Shown here in pieces: positions 36,441-45,578 of a stretch of DNA of 64,000 nucleotides (positions are counted from its first letter, which is position 1; each line of letters starts with the position of its first letter). The notes under the pieces were generated by a model. The model was given only the letters and a program-made list of their open reading frames with translations, did not search any database and was not told the DNA's origin. This DNA comes from Chloroflexota bacterium (GTDB taxonomy: Bacteria > Chloroflexota > Dehalococcoidia > Bin125): NCBI GenBank assembly GCA_026707145.1, contig JAPOXK010000011.1, positions 99,908 to 163,907 on the forward strand, written 5' to 3'. The translations under genes and the position numbers were made by a program.

Positions 36441-36968
36441 GTGGGCACGCTGCAACAACACTTCCTCCTCGGCCAGTTGCCTGCTGACGAGGGCATCCGT
36501 CACTCCGACACGCACGAGAGTGCCCCCCCGCGCCTCCGCGATCTGCACGCCGAGTATTTTCCCGGCGTCGACGGCATGCTGGAGTTGGAACGCTACGCGC
36601 GCCCTCCTCGCTTCTATGTCGGCAAGCGGCTGGACGAGCTCCTCGGCAAAGGCTGGGAGCGCCTGCTCGGCAAGCCCCGGCAGTTCGTCACGTTGCTGGT
36701 GACCGATGCCGTTCAGGGCTCCGCCGTCGAGATCAACTACAGGCACGCCCAGCGGCTCTTCGACCTCACCGATCAGGCCGCTTATGAGATCGAGCGCACC
36801 GGCCGCCTCCCCGAGATCATCGAGTCCTATCTCGCGCTACTCGAGAAGTACCAAAGCGACAAAGAAGCGGGTCTGTCTCAGCGGGAGTCTGGACTAGTGA
36901 TCCCTACCGCGGGCGCTGATCAGCTCGTCGGCGTGGAGGGCGGATCCTTCATCACCGAGGCAACGTAA
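36441..36968 (+). CDS. Small unknown protein after the hydantoinase/carboxylase genes
   Basis: A 175-residue, mostly helical protein with a GTG start and GGGGAGAGGG upstream. Recognisable stretches are YVGKRLDELLGKGWERLLGK and LVTDAVQGSAVEINYRHAQR. It has no signal peptide and no cysteine. I do not recognise the family. Acetone and acetophenone carboxylases carry a small extra subunit, and the position after HyuA makes such an accessory role conceivable; that is inference from context only. It converges with the SDR gene on the other strand. Confidence 0.7.
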   Translation: MGTLQQHFLLGQLPADEGIRHSDTHESAPPRLRDLHAEYFPGVDGMLELERYARPPRFYVGKRLDELLGKGWERLLGKPRQFVTLLVTDAVQGSAVEINYRHAQRLFDLTDQAAYEIERTGRLPEIIESYLALLEKYQSDKEAGLSQRESGLVIPTAGADQLVGVEGGSFITEAT

Positions 36969-36997
36969 ATCCTCCGGCGATCGCTGCCCTCTCCACA

Positions 36998-37792
36998 TCA
37001 CTGCATCGTGTAGCCGCCGCTGACACTCAGCGTCTGACCCGTGATGAACCCGGCCGCCTCCGACGCGAGAAAGGCCACTGCATTGGCCGGATCCTGAGCC
37101 GTCCCCAGTCGTCGCAGTGGGTAGGCTCTCTTGGCGCGCTCCCGCGCCTCGGGCGTGAACACCGTGCTCAGCTCCCGCCACATGCTTCCCTCGCCCATCG
37201 CCGCCTCCGTGTCCGGCACCGTCAGGCCCGGGCAGACCGCGTTGAACGTCACCCCGAACTTGCCGTACTCGCGCGATAGCGCCTTCGCGAGCGCAATCAG
37301 CCCGGCCTTGCACGCCGAGTACACGGACTCGCGGTACTCGCCCATGCGGCCGGCATCGGAGCTGATGTACACGACCCGGCCGCTCCCCTGCTCTGCCATG
37401 CGCGGCAGCACCGCCCGCGTGGAGTGGATCGCGCCCCACAGATTGAGTTGAATCTCCCGCTCGAACTCCTCCAGCGGCTTGTCCAAAAACAGCTGGTCGT
37501 GCGTCCACCCCACGTTGTTCACCAGCACGTCGATGCGCCCGAACTCCGCGACTGCCCGCTCCACTGCTGCCTCAATCGACGTGCGCTGCGTCACATCCGT
37601 CTCGACCGCCTGCGTCCGTCCCCCCGCCCGCAGCGCCTCCGCTTCCGCAACGACTCGCTCGGCCTGCGGAACATCGAGATCCGCGATGAGAACGTGCGCC
37701 CCCTCCCGTGCGAACGTGAGCGTGATCGCCCGTCCGATGTTCGAGCCGCCACCCGTGACGACGACGCCCTTGCCGGCCAGTCCCAGGTCCAT
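36998..37792 (-). CDS. SDR-family oxidoreductase (FabG-like) 1
   Basis: A 264-residue classical short-chain dehydrogenase/reductase. It has the cofactor motif GKGVVVTGGGSNIGRAI and NNVGWTH. The catalytic Tyr/Lys pair is YRESVYSACKAGLIALAKAL. The C-terminal GFITGQTLSVSGGYTMQ is typical of FabG-like enzymes. AKGAGG-type ribosome site: AAGGAGG sits 6 bp upstream. It lies 27 bp downstream of the HpaB-family gene, so the two are probably cotranscribed. The substrate is unknown, perhaps a hydroxyacyl-CoA or a ring alcohol. Confidence 0.9.
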   Translation of the reverse strand: MDLGLAGKGVVVTGGGSNIGRAITLTFAREGAHVLIADLDVPQAERVVAEAEALRAGGRTQAVETDVTQRTSIEAAVERAVAEFGRIDVLVNNVGWTHDQLFLDKPLEEFEREIQLNLWGAIHSTRAVLPRMAEQGSGRVVYISSDAGRMGEYRESVYSACKAGLIALAKALSREYGKFGVTFNAVCPGLTVPDTEAAMGEGSMWRELSTVFTPEARERAKRAYPLRRLGTAQDPANAVAFLASEAAGFITGQTLSVSGGYTMQ

Positions 37793-37819
37793 CCAGCGCC
37801 TCCTTGTCCGCGGCGAGCC

Positions 37820-39265
37820 CTAGCTCGCGGTGTCGAGCGTGGCGCGGACCAAGGCCTTGCACCGCTCGAGGTCGTAGTCGCGGTAGGTCGTCAGCAGCTG
37901 CGCCGCCATTGAACCTTCCCCGTGCAGCGTCACGACGTAGTTGTAGCCACCGAATTCCGAAGCGGTCATGTCGCGGATCAGGTGGAACAGGTTCACTCGC
38001 TCCGCCGCCGACGTCTCTCCCGCCCCCGTCAGGTAGTGCTCCAGGTACGGGCCGGTCTCGGGGTTCTTGAAATCGGCCTCCATCGGCGCCGTGATCGCCA
38101 GCCCCCCTGCGATGTCCTGCAGGATCGCCGCGGCGTGGTGGAACCCCGATGCGAAGTGATACTTGCCTGCGTTGGCGTACATCTGATTCGGATAGACCAT
38201 CCCCGGCTCGATCGGCGTCGCCTCCCGCGCGGCCGCCTTGCGGCAGGCGCGGATGATCTCCCCGTAGATGATCAGCTGCGCGATCTTGTCCCGAATGTGT
38301 CCCGCCCGCGCCGCGCCGTTCTGCTCGGCCACCAACTGCGCCGCTCCCACGAACAGGTCCACCGTCGGGGGTTTGTACGAGATCGCCGTGTAGCGGTGGT
38401 AGTTTGCGAAGGTCACCGCCAGCGCTCCCGCCGCTTGCCACTCCCCCGCCAGGAACACCCGATCCCAGGGCACGAACACGTCGTCCAGGACCGTCACCGC
38501 CTCCGTCTCGATATTCCGGCGGCTGATCGGATAGTCAAAGGTCGACTGCGAGACATCCCCCGTTTGCCGGCAGATCAGCGTGAGCCCCGGCGTGTTGACC
38601 GGGATCGCGAACGCGACCGCGTAGGCCGCGTCTTCCTCCCCCATCATCCGCGTGGGGATGAAGATCAGCTCGTTGACGACCGGCCCGGCGGTCAGATGCG
38701 CCTTCGCCCCGCGTACGACGATCCCGTCGTCCCGGCGCTCCACGATGTGCACGTACGCATCCGGGTTGGGCTGTTGGTGCGGCCGGAGCGACCGGTCACC
38801 CTTCACGTCCGTCTGTGACAGCGCCAGCGACAGATCCTGCGTGCGCACGTGGTTGATCCAAGCGTCGACGCGCGGCGCGTAGTCGGTTCCCAGATCTCCG
38901 TCCGTCTGATGCGACCAAACCTTGAGGGCGTGCATCGCATCCGACCCGACCGCCTTCGTGATGTTGAACGTCGAGTTGTGCCGCCGCGTGTCCTCTTCGA
39001 TCAGGTCGCCCCGGGTCAGCAGCTCGTCCGGCGTCGTCGCGAGCTTGAAGTAGCGGCTCGCCCGCTGCCCCTCCCCGTCGGGCTCGTACGTGAACAGCGC
39101 TTGCAGCTCCGGATCGTGCTGATGCCGGTAGGTGCCGGCCGAATGCTCCGTGGTGATTTGAAGGATCGGGTGGGTCGTCACGTCATCGACGCGCTCCCCC
39201 GCGACGTACACCCGGCGGCCATCCCGCAAGCTCTCGACGTACTCCTCCGGCGTTCGCAGCGCCAT
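37820..39265 (-). CDS. HpaB/4-hydroxybutyryl-CoA dehydratase superfamily flavoprotein
   Basis: A 481-residue protein with an AGGAGG site before ATG. The N-terminus MALRTPEEYVESLRDGRRVY and the VVRGAKAHLTAGPVVNELIF and VAFAIPVNTPGL segments place it in the HpaB/AbfD superfamily. True 4-hydroxybutyryl-CoA dehydratases bind a 4Fe-4S cluster through three Cys and one His. Here only three Cys exist (LICRQ, RACRK, ERCKA), none in a CxxxC, and the equivalent region reads NITKAVGSDAM. It is therefore more likely a flavin-dependent oxygenase-type enzyme. No flavin reductase gene is adjacent. It is in an operon with the SDR downstream. Confidence 0.85.
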   Translation of the reverse strand: MALRTPEEYVESLRDGRRVYVAGERVDDVTTHPILQITTEHSAGTYRHQHDPELQALFTYEPDGEGQRASRYFKLATTPDELLTRGDLIEEDTRRHNSTFNITKAVGSDAMHALKVWSHQTDGDLGTDYAPRVDAWINHVRTQDLSLALSQTDVKGDRSLRPHQQPNPDAYVHIVERRDDGIVVRGAKAHLTAGPVVNELIFIPTRMMGEEDAAYAVAFAIPVNTPGLTLICRQTGDVSQSTFDYPISRRNIETEAVTVLDDVFVPWDRVFLAGEWQAAGALAVTFANYHRYTAISYKPPTVDLFVGAAQLVAEQNGAARAGHIRDKIAQLIIYGEIIRACRKAAAREATPIEPGMVYPNQMYANAGKYHFASGFHHAAAILQDIAGGLAITAPMEADFKNPETGPYLEHYLTGAGETSAAERVNLFHLIRDMTASEFGGYNYVVTLHGEGSMAAQLLTTYRDYDLERCKALVRATLDTAS

Positions 39266-39346
39266 GGTTTCCTCCTAGAACACGCCCGCTATCCGCGAAA
39301 CCTTGTCGCGCTTGGGGACGCGTCGGGGCTGACTGGTTCCTAAGCC

Positions 39347-39380
39347 GGCTGGTGGCTTCCGCACGCGGAAGCCACCAGCC
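39347..39380 (-). terminator. Strong perfect hairpin between thiolase and HpaB-family genes
   Basis: GGCTGGTGGCTTCCGC-AC-GCGGAAGCCACCAGCC is a perfect 16 bp inverted repeat with a 2 nt centre, placed 31 bp downstream of the thiolase stop. It lacks a clear U-tract on either strand. It may act as a terminator or transcript stabiliser separating two minus-strand operons. Confidence 0.6.
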
Positions 39381-39411
39381 AACGGCTCGTTGCTTGTTTC
39401 GATCCGCGCGG

Positions 39412-40590
39412 CTAGCGGGTCAGGACGTGCACGGTGTTGACCGCGGCTTCGCCGCGGATCTCGCCGCCCGCGTTGTGCGTCAGCCCGACCTTGGCGTCCT
39501 TGACCTGGCGGTCACCCGCCTGGCCGCGCAGCTGCCAGGTGATCTCGACCAGCTGGCCCAGACCGGTCGCGCCGATCGGGTGGCCGCGCGCCATCAGGCC
39601 GCCGCTCGGATTGACCGGCGTGTCGCCGTCGATCTGCGAGGCGCCGGACTCCGCGAACGGCCCGCCCTCGCCGTAGGCGCAGAAGCCGAGCTCTTCCACC
39701 AAGCTGATCTCGGCCGGCGCGGCCGCGTCGTGCAGCTCCACCACGTCCACGTCCGAGGGGCCGATCCCGGCCGCCTCGTAGGCGCGTTTCGACGTTCGAT
39801 CCGCGACCGCGGCTTCGCCGCCGTCCCGGTCGTGCCCGGATGAGATCGCGGAGGCGCGCACCCAGATCGGGTCTGTGCGCAGCTGCTTCGCCTTCTCCGC
39901 CGAGCAGAGGATCGTCGCTGCTCCGCCGTCGCCGATGCCGGAGCACATGTACAGCGTGAGCGGATCGGCGACCATTCGCGCCTGCAACACGTCCTCCACG
40001 CTGAACGGCTTCCGGAATTGCGCGTACGGGTTCAGCGATCCGTTCGTGTGGTTCTTCGACGCCACCTTGGCGATCTGCTGCACCGTGGTGCCGTATTTCT
40101 CCATGTGCGCCTTGGCGGCGTCCGCGTACAGGTCCATGAAGCGCGTGCGCGTCTCACCCGCGCCTGCCTCCGCTTCAGCGTCGAGCTCCATGTCGACCGC
40201 CGTGCCGATCGCCTGAAACGACTTCGCCTTGTCTTCGTCGTAGAGCTTCTCCACGCCCAGCGCCAGGACGCAGTCGTGCATCCCGCTCGCCACGTAGAGC
40301 CAGGCCAGGTGGAACGCCGTCGACGAGCTGGCGCAGGCATTCTCCGTGTTGATGATGGGGATGTCGCCGAAGCCCCAGGGCCGCAGGATCGCCTGCCCCC
40401 GGACCATCTCTTGGCCCGTCATCAGGCCCCCCACCGCGTTCCCGACGATCGCGGCTTCGATATCGCTCTTCTGCAGCCCGGCGTCGTCCAGCGCGTTCTG
40501 CACCGCTTCCTGCCCCAGACTCTTGGAGCTCTTCTCAAGGAACTTCCCGAAGCGGGTCATCCCCGCTCCCACGATCGCTACGTCTCGCAT
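39412..40590 (-). CDS. Thiolase-family acyl-CoA acetyltransferase (SCP2-like)
   Basis: A 392-residue thiolase. The nucleophilic Cys lies in NTENACASSSTAFHLAW. The C-terminal catalytic His block is NPSGGLMARGHPIGATGLGQ. The VELHDAAAPAEISLVEELGF region follows the SCP2-type thiolase subgroup and not the FadA type. A GGGAGGG site precedes ATG. Such enzymes cleave or form beta-ketoacyl-CoA. It lies 66 bp downstream of an SDR gene in the same orientation. That pairing suits the last two steps of a beta-oxidation-like route. Confidence 0.92.
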   Translation of the reverse strand: MRDVAIVGAGMTRFGKFLEKSSKSLGQEAVQNALDDAGLQKSDIEAAIVGNAVGGLMTGQEMVRGQAILRPWGFGDIPIINTENACASSSTAFHLAWLYVASGMHDCVLALGVEKLYDEDKAKSFQAIGTAVDMELDAEAEAGAGETRTRFMDLYADAAKAHMEKYGTTVQQIAKVASKNHTNGSLNPYAQFRKPFSVEDVLQARMVADPLTLYMCSGIGDGGAATILCSAEKAKQLRTDPIWVRASAISSGHDRDGGEAAVADRTSKRAYEAAGIGPSDVDVVELHDAAAPAEISLVEELGFCAYGEGGPFAESGASQIDGDTPVNPSGGLMARGHPIGATGLGQLVEITWQLRGQAGDRQVKDAKVGLTHNAGGEIRGEAAVNTVHVLTR

Positions 40591-40656
40591 ATGACCCTCC
40601 CGCGGTCTGCTGTCTGAACGTTGCCCGGTTCAGTATCTCTCGCGCGCAGTGTAACG

Positions 40657-41412
40657 CTATAGCTCAATGCCGCCGTCGATATCGAGCGTATGCCCCGTGA
40701 TATACGTTCCCTCCGATACCAGGAACGCCACGGCCGCCGCCACCTCGTCCGCCGTCCCCGGCCGCCCCAGCGGGATCCGCTCCAGCATCATGTCCCGGCC
40801 CTTCTGAGGCACCTCGTCGGTCACGCCGACGTTGATGTAGCCGGGCGTGAGGGCATTGACCGTGATCCCCTTGCGGGCGAGCTCCTTCGCCAGCGCCCGC
40901 GTAAACCCCACCAGTCCCGCCTTCGTCGTCGCGTAGGCCGTGTCTCCCGGGAATCCCTTGAACCCGACGCTGGAGCTCATCACGACGATGCTCGCCAGCG
41001 CCCCGTCCTTCGCGGCCGCTTCGAGGTAGGGCAGCGCCGCGCGCGTCACGTGCATCGTTCCCATGATGTTGATTCGCCAGATCTCGCGCCAATCGTCCAG
41101 ATTGGCGTCCTTCAGCCGTCCGCCCCGCCAAATTCCCGCGCTGTTGACCACGATGTCGAGGCCGCCCAGCTCGTCCGCCGCCCGCTCCACGATCCCCGCC
41201 GCCGCCGCCTCGTCGCCCACGTCCCCCGTTACCAACACTGCCTTGCCGCCCCGCGCCTCGATCGTCTCGATCACCGCACGGGCGTGCTCCGACTCCCGGC
41301 TCCCGCTGACCGCCACCCCGCATCCCTCTTGCGCGAGCCGCCGGGCGACCGCCGCTCCCAGTCCGCGGGACCCGCCCGTGACGAGCGCCCGCCGCCCTTC
41401 CAATCTGTTCAT
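40657..41412 (-). CDS. SDR-family oxidoreductase 2 (FabG/HCD-like)
   Basis: The family N-terminus MNRLEGRRALVTGGSRGLGAAVA begins at ATG 41412, giving 251 residues. The track ORF adds 66 unrelated residues upstream. Motifs include NSAGIWRGG, YATTKAGLVGFTRALAKELA (catalytic Tyr/Lys) and GTYITGHTLDIDGGIEL. It likely oxidises a 3-hydroxyacyl-CoA or another secondary alcohol and precedes the thiolase in the same operon. Only a weak GCGAGG ribosome site is visible, so the start is well placed by homology and not by signal. Confidence 0.88.
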   Translation of the reverse strand: MNRLEGRRALVTGGSRGLGAAVARRLAQEGCGVAVSGSRESEHARAVIETIEARGGKAVLVTGDVGDEAAAAGIVERAADELGGLDIVVNSAGIWRGGRLKDANLDDWREIWRINIMGTMHVTRAALPYLEAAAKDGALASIVVMSSSVGFKGFPGDTAYATTKAGLVGFTRALAKELARKGITVNALTPGYINVGVTDEVPQKGRDMMLERIPLGRPGTADEVAAAVAFLVSEGTYITGHTLDIDGGIEL

Positions 41413-41563
41413 CGCCTCGCTCGGTTCATGCCTTGCCTCGCCGGCCCAGCGCGCATCATAGCTGCTATCGTTTCCCTCATTAGACTGCGGCGGCGAATGG
41501 CGGTAGCACCGGCCTGGGAAGTGGTCGATCGTGTTCCTTCGCGCGCCGGATTTGGAGGATGTC

Positions 41564-42790
41564 GTGACGAAACCGATCCTCGACGGCGTCAAGGTCGTGG
41601 AATGGTCCATCTACGTCATGGGCCCGCTTGCCGGCGTCATGCTGCGCGACCTCGGCGCCGACGTCATCAAGATCGAAGATCCTCGCACCGGCGGCGAGAC
41701 CCTGCGCGGGCTGCGCTACACCAACGGCACCGTTGACGCGCAGATGCCGGGCGGACGCAACGCCTCCTTCGAGATCTCGAACTGGGGCAAGCGCTCCATC
41801 GGCCTGAACCTCAAGGCGCCCGAGGGCAAAGAGCTGGCCATGCAGCTCATCGAACAGGCCGACGTCTTCCTCACCAACTTCCGGCCCCCCGTCGTCGAGC
41901 GCATCGGCTTCGACTACGAGTCCGTGCGCCGGCGCAACCCGCGAATCATCTACGCGGCCTCCAGCGCTTTCGGATCCAGCGGCCCTCTCGCCGGCCGTAC
42001 CGGCAACGACTACACCGGACAGGCGCGCTCCGGCATGATGTGGGGCCCCGGCACCGATGAAGATCCGCCCCTCTACCACACCGGCGCCCCCTGTGATATC
42101 GGCGGATCGACGCTCCTCTCGCACGGCATCCTCACCGCCCTCTACGCGCGGGAGCGCACCGGCCAGGGGCAGATGATCGACGTCTCCAACCTGGGCGCCG
42201 GCATGTGGTTCCAGTACTGGGCGATCGGCATCAACTCGCTCGTCGGGCAACGCTGGCCGCGCATGGACCGGCGCCAGCCCGGCAACGCCCTCTGGAACCA
42301 CTACCCCTGCGGCGACGGAGAGTGGCTCGCCCTCGCCAACCTGCTGCCCGAGAATTGGCCCGCATTCTGCCGCGTCATGGGCCTCGACCATCTCATCGAC
42401 GACGAACGCTTCCACGACGTGGACGCCCGCCGCCGCAACGCCGAGGAGCTCGTCGCGATCCTGGACGCCCATTTCCAGACGCGCCCCCGCGCCGAGTGGG
42501 AAGAGATCCTGGCGCGCGACCCCTCCCTCGCCTTTGAGCGCGTGCAGCGCGTCGAGAACCTGGCCGACGACGATCAGGTGCGCGCCAACGGCTACGTCAC
42601 CGAGATCGACCATCCCGTCTACGGCAGGACGCGGGTGCAGAACTACCCCATGCGGTTCGAGAAGAACCCCATCCCCGAGCGTCAGCCCGCTCCCGACTTC
42701 GGCGAGCACACCTTCGAGGTCCTCAGCGAGGAGCTGGGCCTTTCGCCCGAGCAGATCTCCGCATACATGAGCGCCGGCGTCGCCGGCTAA
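41564..42790 (+). CDS. CaiB/BaiF CoA-transferase 2
   Basis: GTG 41564 has GGAGG 5 bp upstream, so I prefer it to ATG 41531. It encodes 408 residues. Motifs include VKVVEWSIYVMGPLAGVMLR, LGADVIKIEDP, NWGKRSIGLNLKAPEGKEL and the catalytic Asp region SGPLAGRTGNDYTGQARSG. It is most similar to CoA-transferase 3, which begins 20 bp downstream (shared WS-Y-GP, RNA-FE, NWGKRS and GQARSG blocks). The pair is therefore a tandem duplication and likely one operon. It is divergent from SDR 2. Confidence 0.93.
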   Translation: MTKPILDGVKVVEWSIYVMGPLAGVMLRDLGADVIKIEDPRTGGETLRGLRYTNGTVDAQMPGGRNASFEISNWGKRSIGLNLKAPEGKELAMQLIEQADVFLTNFRPPVVERIGFDYESVRRRNPRIIYAASSAFGSSGPLAGRTGNDYTGQARSGMMWGPGTDEDPPLYHTGAPCDIGGSTLLSHGILTALYARERTGQGQMIDVSNLGAGMWFQYWAIGINSLVGQRWPRMDRRQPGNALWNHYPCGDGEWLALANLLPENWPAFCRVMGLDHLIDDERFHDVDARRRNAEELVAILDAHFQTRPRAEWEEILARDPSLAFERVQRVENLADDDQVRANGYVTEIDHPVYGRTRVQNYPMRFEKNPIPERQPAPDFGEHTFEVLSEELGLSPEQISAYMSAGVAG

Positions 42791-42810
42791 GACCGCAGAG
42801 GAGACAAGCG

Positions 42811-44034
42811 ATGGAGGCTCCACTGGATGGAATCCGCGTCGTCGAATGGTCGATGTACGCCACCGGCCCCATGTGCGGCGTCATGCTCCGCGATCTGGGC
42901 GCGGACGTGATCCGCATCGAGGACCCGGGCCGTGGCGGCGACCCCACCCGCAACATGCGCTACGTCGCCGGCATCACCGACTGTCAGATGCCCGGCGATC
43001 GCAACGCCTTCTTTGAAGTGATGAACTGGGGCAAGCGCTCCGTCACCTTCAACCTCAAGCACCCCCAGGGCCGCGAGCTGGCCCTCCGCCTCATCGACAA
43101 GGCGGACGTCTTCACGCTCAACATCCGCCCGCCCGTCGTGCGCAAGCTCGGCCTCGACTACGAAACGCTGCGGGAGCGCAACCCGCGCCTCATCTACGCC
43201 ACCGCCAGCGCCTACGGCGAAGCGGGCCCGCAGGGCGACCGCTCCGGCAACGACTTCACCGGCCAGGCCCGCTCCGGCATCATGTTCGGCGCCGGCAGCG
43301 ACGACCACCCCCCGCTCTACCATCTCGGCGGCTTCCCGGACATGACCGGCGCCACCCTGCTGGCGCATGCGGTCATCTCCGCCCTCTATGCCCGCGAGCG
43401 CTCGGGCGAAGGGCAGAAGGTCGAGCTCTCCAACCTCGGCGCCGCCATGTGGATCCAGTACTGGGCCGTCAGCAATCAGCTCCTGCTCGACATCCCCTGG
43501 CCCCGCCAGGACCGCCGCCGCGCCAAGCAGCCCATGTTCAACCACTACCTCTGCGCCGACGGCGAGTGGATCGCCATGGCCACGGTCCGCGACGAGAAGT
43601 GGCCCGGCTTCTGCGGCTTGATCGCCCGCCCCGAGCTGGTCGACGATCCGCGCTTCGACACGGTCGAGAATCGCAAGGAGAACGCGGCGGAGCTCGTCGC
43701 CATCCTCGAAGAGCAGTTCGCGACCAAGCCCCGGGCCGAATGGGAGACGATCCTCGGACAGGACGAGAGCCTGGAGTGGGAGCGGGTGCAGCGGCTCCCC
43801 GACCTGCAGAGCGATCCCCAGGTTCTCGCCAACGAGTACCTCGTCGACATGGAGCACCCCGTCTGGGGCACCGTTCGCGCGCAGAACTACCCCGTCAAGT
43901 TCAGCGAGTCCGAGCTGCGGCCGCGCCGCGCGGCCCCGGATCTCGGCGAGCACAATTTCGAGGTCCTCACCGAGGAGCTCGGCTGCAGCAGCGAAGAGAT
44001 CGCGGAGCTGATGAGCGCCGGCGCTTTCGGCTAG
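42811..44034 (+). CDS. CaiB/BaiF CoA-transferase 3
   Basis: A 407-residue class III CoA-transferase. It begins MEAPLDGIRVVEWSMYATGP. The catalytic Asp region is RSGNDFTGQARSGIM, and NWGKRSVTFNLKHPQGREL follows the family pattern. It lies 20 bp downstream of CoA-transferase 2 and ends 33 bp before the convergent CoA-transferase 4. The substrate acids are unknown. The paired duplication suggests two related acyl substrates, or two subunits of one heteromeric transferase. Confidence 0.93.
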   Translation: MEAPLDGIRVVEWSMYATGPMCGVMLRDLGADVIRIEDPGRGGDPTRNMRYVAGITDCQMPGDRNAFFEVMNWGKRSVTFNLKHPQGRELALRLIDKADVFTLNIRPPVVRKLGLDYETLRERNPRLIYATASAYGEAGPQGDRSGNDFTGQARSGIMFGAGSDDHPPLYHLGGFPDMTGATLLAHAVISALYARERSGEGQKVELSNLGAAMWIQYWAVSNQLLLDIPWPRQDRRRAKQPMFNHYLCADGEWIAMATVRDEKWPGFCGLIARPELVDDPRFDTVENRKENAAELVAILEEQFATKPRAEWETILGQDESLEWERVQRLPDLQSDPQVLANEYLVDMEHPVWGTVRAQNYPVKFSESELRPRRAAPDLGEHNFEVLTEELGCSSEEIAELMSAGAFG

Positions 44035-44067
44035 CGCCGCCGCGGCGCGCCGTGCGCCCTCTACTCG

Positions 44068-45294
44068 CTACTCGGTGACGCCCGCGCTCGCCAGCTCCTC
44101 GATCTGCCCGCCGTCGTAGCCCAGCCACTCCGACAGCACCTCGTCCGTGTGCTCCCCGAGATCGGGGGCGTCGCGGCGGATCGCCGCCGGCGTCTTCCGC
44201 AGCGTCACCGGGTGCGTCAGCATCTTCGTCGCGCCGTAGTGCCGGTGCGGGTGGTCGGCCAGGTAGTTGTTGGCCTGCACGGCAGGGTCGTGCAGCAGGT
44301 CGCCAAGCCGCTGCACCCGCGAGTAGATCAGGTCCGGGTTGCGGGCCAGCCGCTCTTCCCACTCGGCGCGCGTCGCCTCGCGGAAGCGCCGGTCCAGGAT
44401 CCGGATCAGCTCCTCGGCGTTGTCGCGGCGATTGTCCATGGAGTCGAAGCGCGGATCGTCGATCAGCTCCGTCAGCCCCATCTCCTTGCAGAAGCCGGGC
44501 CAGTGCGGGTCCGCCTCCGCGATCCCCAGGATCAGCCACTCCCCGTCCCCGCACTCGTACAGGTTCCAGAGCGGATTGCCGGCCTTGGCACGGTCGAAGC
44601 GCGGCCAGTCCTCGTAGCCCCGCATCATCCCCACGCTGATCCCCCAGAACGAGAGCCACATGTTGGCCATGATGTGCGAGATCTCCACCTTCTGCCCCAC
44701 CCCGTGCAGCTCCCGCGCCGCCAGCGCCGCCAGGATCCCGTAGGCGACGCAGGTCGCGCCCATCACGTCCGCCACCCCTTGCGAGTTCCACATCGGCGGA
44801 TCGCCCGGCGCCCCGCTCGTCCACATGAAGCCCGAGCGCGCCTGCCCCACCACGTCCAGCGCCGGCTTGTTCGCCTCCGGCCCCTCGAACCCGTACCCAG
44901 CCGTCGAGGCGTAGATCAGCCGCGGGTTGATCTTCGACAGCTCCTCGTAGCCCAGCCCCAGCTTGTCGAAGACGCCGGGGCGGTAGTTCTCCAGGAAGAT
45001 GTCCGCCTCCCGCACCAGCGCCTTCAGCACCTCCCGCCCCCGCTCCGTCTTGAGGTCCAGCGCCAGCGAGCGCTTGTTGCGGTTGAAGCTCTGCCAGCAG
45101 GCGCTGCGCCCGTCCTCCATCATCACCTCGATCCCCACCACGTTGGTCACGTGCCGCGCCGGGTCGGGGCGGCGCGGACTCTCGATCTTGATCACGTCCG
45201 CCCCCAGATCGCCCAGCATCAGCCCTCCGATCGGGCCGAAGCCCCAGATGCTGCACTCCACCACCTTCACGCCGCTCAGCGGTCCGATATCCAT
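44068..45294 (-). CDS. CaiB/BaiF CoA-transferase 4
   Basis: A 408-residue transferase. It starts MDIGPLSGVKVVECSIWGFGP with a GGGAGCAGG site upstream. The FNRNKRSLALDLKTERGREV and STAGYGFEGPEANKPALDVV segments carry the family pattern and the catalytic Asp. It is closer to CoA-transferase 6 than to its immediate neighbours: both have GPI-G-MLGDLGADVIKIE, ENYRPGVFDKLG/ENFRPGVFDRLG and ELHGVGQKVE. It points away from the peptidase/IS segment on its right. Confidence 0.93.
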   Translation of the reverse strand: MDIGPLSGVKVVECSIWGFGPIGGLMLGDLGADVIKIESPRRPDPARHVTNVVGIEVMMEDGRSACWQSFNRNKRSLALDLKTERGREVLKALVREADIFLENYRPGVFDKLGLGYEELSKINPRLIYASTAGYGFEGPEANKPALDVVGQARSGFMWTSGAPGDPPMWNSQGVADVMGATCVAYGILAALAARELHGVGQKVEISHIMANMWLSFWGISVGMMRGYEDWPRFDRAKAGNPLWNLYECGDGEWLILGIAEADPHWPGFCKEMGLTELIDDPRFDSMDNRRDNAEELIRILDRRFREATRAEWEERLARNPDLIYSRVQRLGDLLHDPAVQANNYLADHPHRHYGATKMLTHPVTLRKTPAAIRRDAPDLGEHTDEVLSEWLGYDGGQIEELASAGVTE

Positions 45295-45578
45295 CGCCTG
45301 CTCCCGTCGTTCAGGGAACGCGCCACTCCTCGCGCGCCTGCCGGCATTCTACGCGCGGATTCAAGCGGTTGGCTTGTGGACGGAGGTCGGTTGGCGCGTT
45401 CCGCCTGCGAGACGCAAGCGCCACAGTGAGAGGGTTATATACGTGAGTGCCGGAGCCATCTACTTCTTCCTCGATTTGCCCTGCTTATGCCCCGCCTTTC
45501 ATGAGCTTTTGCGCTATTGCCCACGGGCTCGCGTTGACCCGGAGAGCCTTATTCGGATTCCCTTGCTCTTTGGCTTTG

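Noticed and set aside
37820-39265. 4-hydroxybutyryl-CoA dehydratase activity
   Set aside because: The 4Fe-4S ligand cysteines are not present. Only the superfamily fold is supported.
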